DNA from: JANNGZ01 sp031404155
Lineage (GTDB): Bacteria; Pseudomonadota; Gammaproteobacteria; Burkholderiales; Burkholderiaceae_C
Reading direction: 5' to 3'
Assembly (NCBI GenBank): GCA_031404155.1
Contig: JANNGZ010000112.1
Coordinates: forward strand, 1-24,924
Length of the DNA stretch: 24,924 nt
Position 1 is the first letter of the stretch. The number at the start of each line of letters is the position of its first letter. Position numbers and translations under genes: made by a program. The notes beneath the pieces are model-generated. The model did no database searches. It saw only the letters and a list, made by a program, of their open reading frames with translations, and was not told where the DNA came from. Below, piece by piece: positions 15,188 through 21,856 of this stretch.

Positions 15188-15936
15188 GCCGCCTGGAAAT
15201 CACCGGCTTGGTCAAGCGCTTCGGCGGCCTGCTCGCCACCGACCACCTGTCCCTCACGCTGGAACCCGGCGAGATCCACGCGGTGATCGGGCCCAACGGC
15301 GCGGGCAAGACGACGCTGATCCACCAGCTCGGCGGCGAGGTCCGGTCCGACGCAGGCCGCGTCGTCTTCGACGGGCGCGACCTGAGCGCCGAGCCGCCGT
15401 ACAAGCGCTCGCTCGCGGGTGTCGGCCGCTCCTACCAGATCACCTCGGTGTTCAGCGATTTCACGGTGCTGCAAAACGTGAGCCTGGCCGCGCAAGCCCA
15501 TGCCGGCCACAGCTTTCGTTTCTGGCGGCCCGCCGGCGATGAGCGCGAACTGGTCGAGCCGGCTTTGGCCGCCCTGAAGCAGGTGGGCCTGGCCGACCGC
15601 GCGCAGACGCCGGTGGCAGAACTCGCGCACGGCGAGCGCCGCCAGCTCGAGATCGCGATGACGCTGGCCACCGCGCCAAAGCTGCTGCTGCTCGACGAGC
15701 CGATGGCCGGCATGAGCCACGCCGAATCCGAAGGCGTGGTGGCGCTGCTGCGTTCGCTGAAAGGCCGCTACACCATCCTGCTGGTGGAGCACGACATGGA
15801 CGCGGTGTTCGCACTCGCCGACCGCATCACGGTGCTGGTGTACGGGCGCGCGATAGCAACCGGCACGCCGGACCAGATTCGCGCCAACCGCGAGGTGCGC
15901 GACGCGTACCTCGGCGACCAGGAGGAGTTGGCGTGA
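15184..15936 (+). CDS. livG: ABC transporter ATP-binding protein LivG
   Basis: A 250-residue cytoplasmic ATPase of the importer. Walker A is GPNGAGKT (36-43), the signature region reads LAHGERRQLEIAM (the LivG variant of LSGGQ), Walker B is LLLLDEPMAG, and the switch His lies in LLVEHDMD. VGRSYQITSVFSDFTVLQNV holds the Q-loop. The ATG overlaps the livM stop and the stop overlaps the livF start, both by four bases, so translation of livM-livG-livF is probably coupled. Confidence 0.95.
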   Translation: MSRLEITGLVKRFGGLLATDHLSLTLEPGEIHAVIGPNGAGKTTLIHQLGGEVRSDAGRVVFDGRDLSAEPPYKRSLAGVGRSYQITSVFSDFTVLQNVSLAAQAHAGHSFRFWRPAGDERELVEPALAALKQVGLADRAQTPVAELAHGERRQLEIAMTLATAPKLLLLDEPMAGMSHAESEGVVALLRSLKGRYTILLVEHDMDAVFALADRITVLVYGRAIATGTPDQIRANREVRDAYLGDQEELA

Positions 15937-16655
15937 CGCCCTACCCCACCGCGTTGCTCCAGGTCGACGCGATCGAAACCGCGTACGGCACCAGCCAGGT
16001 GCTGTTCGGTGTGTCGCTCGCGGTGCGGGCCGGCGAGGTGCTCACCCTGATCGGCCGCAACGGCATGGGCAAGAGCACCACGGTGAAGACGATCATGGGC
16101 CTGCTCGCCCCCAGGCGCGGCAGCGTCACGATGGCCGGCGCGGCGATCCACGGCCAGCCGAGCTACCGCGTCGCCCGCAGCGGCCTGGGGCTGGTGCCGG
16201 AGGGCCGGCAGATCTTCCCCAACCTCACGGTGCGCGAGAACCTGGTGGCCACCGCCGGCAACCGCCACCGCAATCCGCAGCCGTGGACGCTGGACACGGT
16301 CTACAGGATGTTCCCGCGGCTACAGGAACGCGAGCGCAACCTGGGCTCCAACCTCTCCGGCGGCGAACAGCAGATGCTCGCGATCGGCCGCGCGCTGATG
16401 ACCAACCCGAAGCTGCTGATCCTGGACGAGGCCACCGAAGGCCTGGCGCCCTTGGTGCGCGCCGAGATCTGGGCCTGCCTCACCCGGCTGAAGGAAAGCG
16501 GCCTGGCCTTGATAGTGATCGACAAGAACATCGGCCCGCTGCTGAGGCTGGCCGACTCGCATGTGATCCTTGAAAAGGGGCGTGTGGTCTGGCAGGGCGC
16601 GAGCGACGCGCTGCGCGCAAGGCCGGACCTTTTGCACCAGTACGTGGGCGTGTGA
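15933..16655 (+). CDS. livF: ABC transporter ATP-binding protein LivF
   Basis: A 240-residue ATPase, the partner of LivG. Walker A is GRNGMGKS (41-48), GLGLVPEGRQIFPNLTV is the LivF hallmark, the signature is LSGGEQQ and Walker B is LLILDEATEGLAP. After Walker B the usual LVEQN reads VIDKN: the switch position that is His in most ABC proteins and Gln in typical LivF is Lys here. That pattern fits a subgroup of HAAT ATPases rather than a dead enzyme, since all other motifs are intact. The start is GTG, overlapping the livG stop by four bases. It is the last gene of the importer. Confidence 0.94.
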   Translation: MTPYPTALLQVDAIETAYGTSQVLFGVSLAVRAGEVLTLIGRNGMGKSTTVKTIMGLLAPRRGSVTMAGAAIHGQPSYRVARSGLGLVPEGRQIFPNLTVRENLVATAGNRHRNPQPWTLDTVYRMFPRLQERERNLGSNLSGGEQQMLAIGRALMTNPKLLILDEATEGLAPLVRAEIWACLTRLKESGLALIVIDKNIGPLLRLADSHVILEKGRVVWQGASDALRARPDLLHQYVGV

Positions 16656-16729
16656 ATGAGGGGGTGAACGGAGGCGTGAAAGGGGAAGTTCGGGCCGGCC
16701 GCCCGCAGGCCGCATGCGATCATCGCCGT

Positions 16730-18199
16730 ATGTTTTTGAGCCCTTGCATTCGTTCATTCCGCCGCTCGTTTTTGCTCGCCGTCGCGGCGGCCCTGCCCGC
16801 TGCCCCGCTCGCGCAAGCACCGCGCAGCACACGCTTCCTGCCGCCCGAAGTGGAACAAGTGCTGCAGCGCGAGCGCATTCCGCTGGAGGCGATGTCGGTG
16901 GTGGTGCAGGAGGCCGGCAGCGCCACGCCGCGCATCAACCACAACGCCCGCGTGGCGGTGAACCCGGCGTCGATCGACAAGCTGCTCACCACCTTCGCGG
17001 CGCTGGACCTGCTCGGCCCCGCGTTCACCTGGAACACGCCGGTGTGGCTGCAGGGCACGGTGCGCGACGGTGTGCTCGACGGCTCGGTGTTCATCAAAGG
17101 CAGCGGCGACCCCAAGCTGGTGCTCGAGCGGGTGTGGCTGCTGCTGCGGCGCATCCAGCAAATGGGCGTGCGCGAGATCCGCGGCGACATCGTGCTCGAC
17201 CGCTCGGCCTTCACCGTCCCCGAGGCCCACCCCGCCGATTTCGACAACGAGCCGCTGCGGCCCTACAACGTGCGGCCGACCGCGCTGCTGCTGAACCTGC
17301 GCTCGGTGGTCTACACCTTCACCCCCGATGCCGCGCGTGGCCTGGCCAGCGTGAGTGCCGAGCCGGCTTTGGCGGGGGTCAGTGTCGACAGCACGGTGCC
17401 GCTGTCGAGCGCGCCCTGCGAGGACTGGCGCGGCGCGCTCAAACCCGGCTTCGAGGCGGCACGGGTGCGCTTCGCCGGCAGCTTTTCCGCGTCCTGCGGC
17501 GAACGGGCGTGGCCGCTGGCGTACCCCGACCCGAAGAGCTACGACACGCGGCTGGTCGAAGCCGTGTGGCTCGAGCTCGGCGGCAAGCTCACAGGCACGG
17601 TTCGCGACGGGCCGGCGCCGGTGGGCGCCAAGCCGAGCTTCGAACTGGTCTCGCCCCAGCTCGCGGAAGTGGTGCGCGACATCAACAAGTTCAGCAACAA
17701 CGTGATGGCGCAGCAGCTCTTCCTCACGCTCGGGCTGCAACGCAAGGGCCTGGGCACTTTTGCCGCGTCGCGCGAGCTGATGCGCGACTGGCTCGCCGAG
17801 CGTTATGGCGACCTGGCCAACGAAGTGGTGGTCGACAACGGCTCGGGCCTGTCGCGCTCGTCGCGGGTCTCGGCCGCACTGCTCGCGCGGGTGCTGCAAA
17901 GCGCCTGGGGCAGCCCGGTGATGCCCGAGCTGATGGCCTCGCTGCCGGTGAACGGCCTGGACGGCACGCTGCGCCGCTCGCGCGCCCCGGCCGGCCGCGC
18001 CCACCTGAAGACCGGCTCGCTGCGCGACGTGGCCGGCGTCGCCGGCTATGTGCTCGCCGGCAGCGGGCGCCGCTATGTGCTGGTGGCGCTGATCAACCAC
18101 CCCAACGCCAACGCGGCGCGGCCGGCGCTGGACGCGCTGGTGCAGTGGACGCTGGACGACGCGCGCTTCGACAAGCTGCATCCGAAGAGCCCGGAATGA
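16730..18199 (+). CDS. dacB: D-alanyl-D-alanine carboxypeptidase/endopeptidase PBP4 (DacB)
   Basis: A 489-residue periplasmic penicillin-binding protein of the S13 peptidase family, trimming and cleaving peptidoglycan cross-links. The signal peptide runs to about residue 30 (PLAQA). Active-site motifs are Ser81-x-x-Lys84 in NPASIDKL, SNN at 322-324 in KFSNNVMAQQLF, and KTG at 427-429 in HLKTGSL. The first motif usually reads SVMK or STMK; an acidic Asp inside it is unusual, but both catalytic residues remain. The start MFLSPCIRS is chosen for the signal peptide; a GTG at 16652 overlapping livF is less likely. It follows livF by 74 bases. Confidence 0.94.
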   Translation: MFLSPCIRSFRRSFLLAVAAALPAAPLAQAPRSTRFLPPEVEQVLQRERIPLEAMSVVVQEAGSATPRINHNARVAVNPASIDKLLTTFAALDLLGPAFTWNTPVWLQGTVRDGVLDGSVFIKGSGDPKLVLERVWLLLRRIQQMGVREIRGDIVLDRSAFTVPEAHPADFDNEPLRPYNVRPTALLLNLRSVVYTFTPDAARGLASVSAEPALAGVSVDSTVPLSSAPCEDWRGALKPGFEAARVRFAGSFSASCGERAWPLAYPDPKSYDTRLVEAVWLELGGKLTGTVRDGPAPVGAKPSFELVSPQLAEVVRDINKFSNNVMAQQLFLTLGLQRKGLGTFAASRELMRDWLAERYGDLANEVVVDNGSGLSRSSRVSAALLARVLQSAWGSPVMPELMASLPVNGLDGTLRRSRAPAGRAHLKTGSLRDVAGVAGYVLAGSGRRYVLVALINHPNANAARPALDALVQWTLDDARFDKLHPKSPE

Positions 18200-18260
18200 C
18201 CGCCCCGAGACGACTTCGTCCCGCCGACACCAGCGGCCGGCGGCCCGGCGCTGGCCTGCG

Positions 18261-18545
18261 ATGACCATCGCCGACTGGGTCGGCAGCCTCGCCGCCGCGC
18301 TCACCACCGCGTCCTTCATCCCCCAGGCCTGGCTCACCTTTCGCACCCGCGACGTGAGCGGCATCTCGCTGGGCATGTACTCGATGTTCACCTTCGGCAT
18401 TGCGCTGTGGCTCGCTTACGGCCTGCTCATCGGCGCCTGGCCGGTGATCGTGGCGAACGTGATCACACTGGCCCTGGCCGCCAGCATCCTGGCGATGAAG
18501 CTCGGTGCCGGGCGGCGGCGCAGCCATTCGAGCGGCGAGCGGTAG
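18261..18545 (+). CDS. SemiSWEET-type (PQ-loop) small membrane transporter
   Basis: A 94-residue protein with three transmembrane helices, about residues 5-26, 37-58 and 60-81. That is one triple-helix bundle of the MtN3/SWEET fold, which works as a dimer in bacteria. The PQ motif is at residues 21-22 in SFIPQAW, and DVSGISLGMY matches the conserved loop before helix 2. Characterised SemiSWEETs move sugars down their gradient; the substrate here is unknown. The C-terminal twelve residues are Arg/Ser-rich and cytoplasmic in character. It lies 61 bases after dacB on the same strand and may be co-transcribed. Confidence 0.88.
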   Translation: MTIADWVGSLAAALTTASFIPQAWLTFRTRDVSGISLGMYSMFTFGIALWLAYGLLIGAWPVIVANVITLALAASILAMKLGAGRRRSHSSGER

Positions 18546-18571
18546 CGGGATCGTCCGGTTCTGCTTTCAAA

Positions 18572-18636
18572 GGCCCGTCATCGAAAGCGGGCCCGCGCAG
18601 GGATACGAGCCTGTCGAACGGCGCTGTCGAACGGCG
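18572..18636. repeat. Stem-loop and 13-bp tandem repeat between convergent genes
   Basis: GGCCCG (18572-18577) pairs with CGGGCC (18588-18593) across a ten-base loop, and CTGTCGAACGGCG occurs twice in tandem at 18611-18623 and 18624-18636. The region separates the convergent SemiSWEET and small membrane protein genes, so the hairpin could act as a two-way terminator, though it has no T-tract. The CTGTCGAA core matches the repeats near 2577 and 2620. Confidence 0.5.
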
Positions 18637-18664
18637 ACCGGAGGTTGTGGCGCCCGGCTTCGGC

Positions 18665-18790
18665 TCAACGCCGGTCGTTGTGGTCGTCCTCGCGCCGCTC
18701 GCCGCGTTGGCGCCCCGAGAACATGGTCCACCAGACGATGAACACCAGCAGCGCGAGTGCGCCGAGGGCTTCGAGCAGCAGCAACCACAT
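18665..18790 (-). CDS. 41-residue single-pass membrane protein
   Basis: The frame encodes MWLLLLEALGALALLVFIVW followed by WTMFSGRQRG and an Arg/Asp-rich tail ending in TGA at 18665-18667. One hydrophobic helix (residues 2-24) is followed by a short charged cytoplasmic end. It starts 14 bases after the stop of the EamA transporter gene on the same strand, consistent with the end of that operon. Short proteins with WWTMFSGR-like ends are familiar in related bacteria as unnamed hypotheticals. The function is unknown; it might assist the transporter or be independent. No strong Shine-Dalgarno is present. Confidence 0.6.
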   Translation of the reverse strand: MWLLLLEALGALALLVFIVWWTMFSGRQRGERREDDHNDRR

Positions 18791-18804
18791 GGCTTGAGCT
18801 TCCG

Positions 18805-19713
18805 TCAGGCGCGCCGCCGCGCCCTCCAATACGGCCAGGCCAGGTTCAGCGCCAGCCCCGCCATCACCAGCGCCGCAGCGCCCAGCTTCCACGGCGGCAG
18901 CGGCTCGGCCAGCCACCAGGCCGACGCGGCCATGCCGAACACCGGCACCAGCAGCGCCAGCGGCGCCACGGTGGCCGCAGGGTGGCGCGCGAGCAGCCAG
19001 TTCCAGACGCCGTAGCCGAACAGCACATTTCCCGCGGCCTGCCAGGCGACCGCGGCCCAGGTGAGCGCGTCGGCCGCGCGCAGGCCTTGCACGATGGCGT
19101 CGGACCCTTCGAACCACCACGACAGCAGCAGCAGCGGCGGCAGCGCAAAGAGGCTCGACCAGACCATGTAGCCGAGCATGTCCACCCCCACCGCGCGGCG
19201 CACCACCATGTTGCCGCCAGCCCAGCAGAGTGCGGCGACCAGCGCCAGCATCAGGCCGAACGGGGTGGCGCTGGCGTCGCCGATCCAGGCGATCAAGCCG
19301 ATGCCCGAAGCACCGAGCAGCAGCGCCACGCCCTGGTACACGCGCAGCCGCTCCTGGCCCCACCAGATCGCCAGGCCGATGGTGAAGAAGACCTGGCTTT
19401 GCATCACCAGCGAGGCCAGGCCTGGCGAGATGTCGGCACGCATCGCGATGAACATCAGCCCGAACTGGCCGGCGCCGATCAGCACGCCGTAGGCCGCGAG
19501 TTCCCGCCAGCGCACCGCCGGGCGGCGGATGAACAGCGCGGCCGGCAGGAAGGCCAAGCCGAAACGCAAGGCCGCGAAGAGCAGTGGCGGCAGTGTCGCC
19601 AGGCCATATTTGATGACCACAAAATTGCTGCCCCAGACCGCCACCACCGCCAGCGCGAGCAGCGCATGGCGCGGCGGCAGGTGTTCGGCCGCGGCGGCCG
19701 CACCGGCGCTCAA
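18805..19713 (-). CDS. EamA/DMT-family transporter
   Basis: A 302-residue inner-membrane protein with about ten hydrophobic helices in two EamA repeats. AVVAVWGSNFVVIKYGL opens the first repeat and LCWAGGNMVVRRAVGVDMLG opens the second. The family exports amino acids and other metabolites, or sometimes imports; the substrate is not readable, though the order resembles the YdcZ/RhaT-like EamA exporters near regulators. No ATG is available near the beginning of the fold. The best start is TTG at 19713, whose TTGA overlaps the stop of the GGDEF gene, giving translational coupling. Confidence 0.87.
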   Translation of the reverse strand: MSAGAAAAAEHLPPRHALLALAVVAVWGSNFVVIKYGLATLPPLLFAALRFGLAFLPAALFIRRPAVRWRELAAYGVLIGAGQFGLMFIAMRADISPGLASLVMQSQVFFTIGLAIWWGQERLRVYQGVALLLGASGIGLIAWIGDASATPFGLMLALVAALCWAGGNMVVRRAVGVDMLGYMVWSSLFALPPLLLLSWWFEGSDAIVQGLRAADALTWAAVAWQAAGNVLFGYGVWNWLLARHPAATVAPLALLVPVFGMAASAWWLAEPLPPWKLGAAALVMAGLALNLAWPYWRARRRA

Positions 19714-20822
19714 ACGAAGACCACCCGGTTGCTCCCCGCGGCCTTGGCGTCCTGCATCGCACGCTCGGCGCGCTCCAGCGCAGCGTCGATGCTTTCGCCC
19801 GCGATGTGCTCGGTGAGCCCGGCCGACAGGGTGATGCCCATCACCTGCCCGGCCACCGGGCGCGGGTAGGCGGCAATGTGTTCGCGCAGGCGCTCGACGC
19901 CGGCACGCCCGAGCGCGGCGCGGGTGTTGGTGAGCATCATCACGAAGACCTCGCCGCCCCAGCGTGCCAGCGTGTCGGAGATGCGCACCACCGTCCGTGC
20001 CTCGCGCGCAAAGCTGCGCAGCACCTCGTCGCCGGCGTCGTGGCCATGCTGGTCGTTGATGCGCTTGAAGTTGTCGATGTCCAGCATCGCGAGGCAGAAC
20101 GTGTGGCCCGAGCGCACGCAGCGCTGGCGCTCCTGTTCGAGCAGCTCGAGCATGTGGCGGCGGTTGATCAGCCCGGTGATCTCGTCGCGTGTGGCCAGCT
20201 CCTGGATATGCGCCATCGCCGCCTGGATCTCGTTCTTGCCGCGTTGCAGCCGCTCGCGTATGCGCGACAGCCGCGCGGTGAGCAGCGACACCGCGGGCAG
20301 CATCGTGGCCAACATCAGGAAATGCCCGGCCTCGACGCTGGCGGTGTAGACCTGCGGCTGCCAGTAGGTCATCACCAGCATCACCAGGCCGAAGAGCAGC
20401 ACCGCGTACAGGCTCACCTGCGCCACCGCGCGCGCGCTGAGCTGGAACATGCCGAACATCAGGATCACCATCAGCACCGGGAACACCGCGCCGCGCACCG
20501 GGCCCGCCAGCGCATAACCGCCGGCCGCGCAGGCGATCGCGTAAACCATCTGGTGCAGGGTGAGCGAGGGGTCTGGCAGCTCCAGCGTCCAGCCGGCGCG
20601 GATGGCGCCAAAAAACACCAGCAGGCCGCCGAGCGAGAGCAGCGTCCACCAGCGCACCGGCACCGTCGGCGCGTCGCCGAGCCAGACCACGTACTGCATG
20701 CCGAGCACGCTGGCGAACATCAGCGCCGTGGCCAGCCCGGCCTGCGCCAGCCGCACCCGCTGCACCGGGTCGGTGGTGAGCAGCGCGTCGCCGAGGCGGC
20801 GAAACCAGGGGGCTTGAATCAT
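19710..20822 (-). CDS. Membrane-bound GGDEF protein with degenerate active site
   Basis: A 370-residue protein with about six transmembrane helices in residues 25-190, a short linker helix (ARLSRIRERLQRGKNEIQ), then a GGDEF domain from about 205 to 370. DEITGLINRRHMLELL and FCLAMLDIDNFKRINDQHGH are typical, including the metal-binding Asp in DIDNFK. The active-site motif reads GGEVF (289-293): the fourth residue, Glu in working diguanylate cyclases, is Val. The inhibitory RxxD motif is intact as RISD (280-283), five residues ahead. It may bind c-di-GMP rather than make it. Start MIQAPWF is preferred; a GTG at 20972 would add 50 residues. It lies downstream of the Lrp gene. Confidence 0.88.
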   Translation of the reverse strand: MIQAPWFRRLGDALLTTDPVQRVRLAQAGLATALMFASVLGMQYVVWLGDAPTVPVRWWTLLSLGGLLVFFGAIRAGWTLELPDPSLTLHQMVYAIACAAGGYALAGPVRGAVFPVLMVILMFGMFQLSARAVAQVSLYAVLLFGLVMLVMTYWQPQVYTASVEAGHFLMLATMLPAVSLLTARLSRIRERLQRGKNEIQAAMAHIQELATRDEITGLINRRHMLELLEQERQRCVRSGHTFCLAMLDIDNFKRINDQHGHDAGDEVLRSFAREARTVVRISDTLARWGGEVFVMMLTNTRAALGRAGVERLREHIAAYPRPVAGQVMGITLSAGLTEHIAGESIDAALERAERAMQDAKAAGSNRVVFV

Positions 20823-20929
20823 CGGGCGCAAGGGTAGCGCAGCAGGGCGTCGCGGCTCGCCGGCCGGCTCGGCCGTGGGATCGAAGCTGCGGTCGAATCT
20901 TGAATCGGGCGCCGCATTCAGCGCTGCGT

Positions 20930-20965
20930 CCAGTTCCGAATCCAGTTCCGAATCCAGCGCTGAAT
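20930..20965. repeat. Three 12-bp tandem repeats between the GGDEF and Lrp genes
   Basis: CCAGTTCCGAAT occurs at 20930-20941 and 20942-20953, followed by the variant CCAGCGCTGAAT at 20954-20965. The surrounding 178 bp separate the Lrp stop from the GGDEF start. Read in the GGDEF frame on the minus strand, the array encodes DSALDSELDSEL, so it would be part of the protein only if the GTG at 20972 is used. Confidence 0.7.
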
Positions 20966-21000
20966 CCGTCACCGCAGCGGTGGCGCGAGCAGGCCCTCGC

Positions 21001-21651
21001 TCAAACACGGGAGCGCGCCTTGCCGGGATTCCCACGCAGGCCGCTGCGCGACGCCGCACGCGTATCGGCAGGCGGCTTGGCGGTGAGCAGGTGCGCCAAC
21101 TGCAGCGCCGCTTCGGCCTTGACTTCGCCGAGCGAAAAACTGGTGTGGATGTCCTTGACATGCGGCAGGTTCAGCAGCGTCTGGCGCGCCAGCAGCGCAA
21201 AGGCGTCGAGGTCGGTGGAGATGACCTGCAACTCGAAGGTGCCCGAGCCGCTGATGTAGTGGCAGGCAATCACTTCGGGGATGCGCCGGATCGCTTCCTC
21301 CAGCGCGCGGGTCGACAACCCGGTGTTGCGCTCGGCGTCCAGGCGCACGAAGGCGAGCACGCCCAGGCCGATCTTGTGGCGGTCGATCTCGGCGCGGTAG
21401 CCGCGGATGTAGCCCTGCTCTTCGAGCCACTTCACGCGCCGCCAGGTTGGCGCGGCCGAGAGGCCGATGCGCGAGGCCAGCTCGGCGTTGGACCGCCGCG
21501 CGTCGGCCTGCAGCTCGCGCAGGATCGCGACGTCGTAGCGGTCGAGCTGGTTGCCGTGCGAGGGTGCGTCGGCATCGGGCTCGGGGGCGGCGCCGCGCGG
21601 CGCGGCCGTCGATATTCGGGTTTGCCCGTCGGGCTTCTTCAGCGATGCCAT
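21001..21651 (-). CDS. Lrp/AsnC-family transcriptional regulator
   Basis: A 216-residue regulator. A winged helix-turn-helix occupies about residues 36-85 (LDRYDVAILRELQADARRSN, then LASRIGLSAAPTWRRVKWLE). The RAM ligand-binding and oligomerisation domain spans about 95-180, with SGSGTFELQVISTDLDAF in it. The family binds amino acids or related effectors and usually controls a neighbouring gene and itself. It is divergent from the indolepyruvate oxidoreductase gene across 205 bp, so aromatic amino acids or their 2-oxo acids are plausible effectors. The first 35 and last 25 residues are extensions beyond the usual 150-160. The start lacks a good Shine-Dalgarno. Confidence 0.92.
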   Translation of the reverse strand: MASLKKPDGQTRISTAAPRGAAPEPDADAPSHGNQLDRYDVAILRELQADARRSNAELASRIGLSAAPTWRRVKWLEEQGYIRGYRAEIDRHKIGLGVLAFVRLDAERNTGLSTRALEEAIRRIPEVIACHYISGSGTFELQVISTDLDAFALLARQTLLNLPHVKDIHTSFSLGEVKAEAALQLAHLLTAKPPADTRAASRSGLRGNPGKARSRV

Positions 21652-21676
21652 TCGGTTAGTTGGGGCTGGTGTTCGA

Positions 21677-21707
21677 GCAAGATTATTGCGGCACGCGGCC
21701 GATTCAA
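21677..21707 (-). promoter_or_regulatory. Candidate Lrp-gene promoter with palindromic operator over the -10
   Basis: On the minus strand, TTGAAT (21707-21702) and TAATCT (21685-21680) are separated by 16 bases and resemble a sigma-70 promoter. The likely transcription start is near 21673, about 22 bases before the regulator's ATG. GCAA-N5-TTGC at 21677-21689 is a perfect palindrome with the -10 at its centre. Lrp/AsnC proteins commonly bind such GCAA/TTGC inverted repeats, so the site suggests self-repression and perhaps control of the divergent gene. Confidence 0.5.
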
Positions 21708-21856
21708 GGCAAACAACGCAAGCACTGGGCCGACCTGATTGCCTACACTGCGCCCGGAGCAGGGCCGCCCGTCTCGCCCGACAATGCCCCCGAGCTGCCA
21801 CCGGTCGTCGAGCAGGAGCGCGCGGCGGCTCATCCCAAATCCCCTGGAGCCCTTCA

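Noticed and set aside
16652..16729. GTG at 16652 as an earlier dacB start overlapping livF
   Set aside because: It would place 26 charged residues before a normal signal peptide, which would disrupt export.
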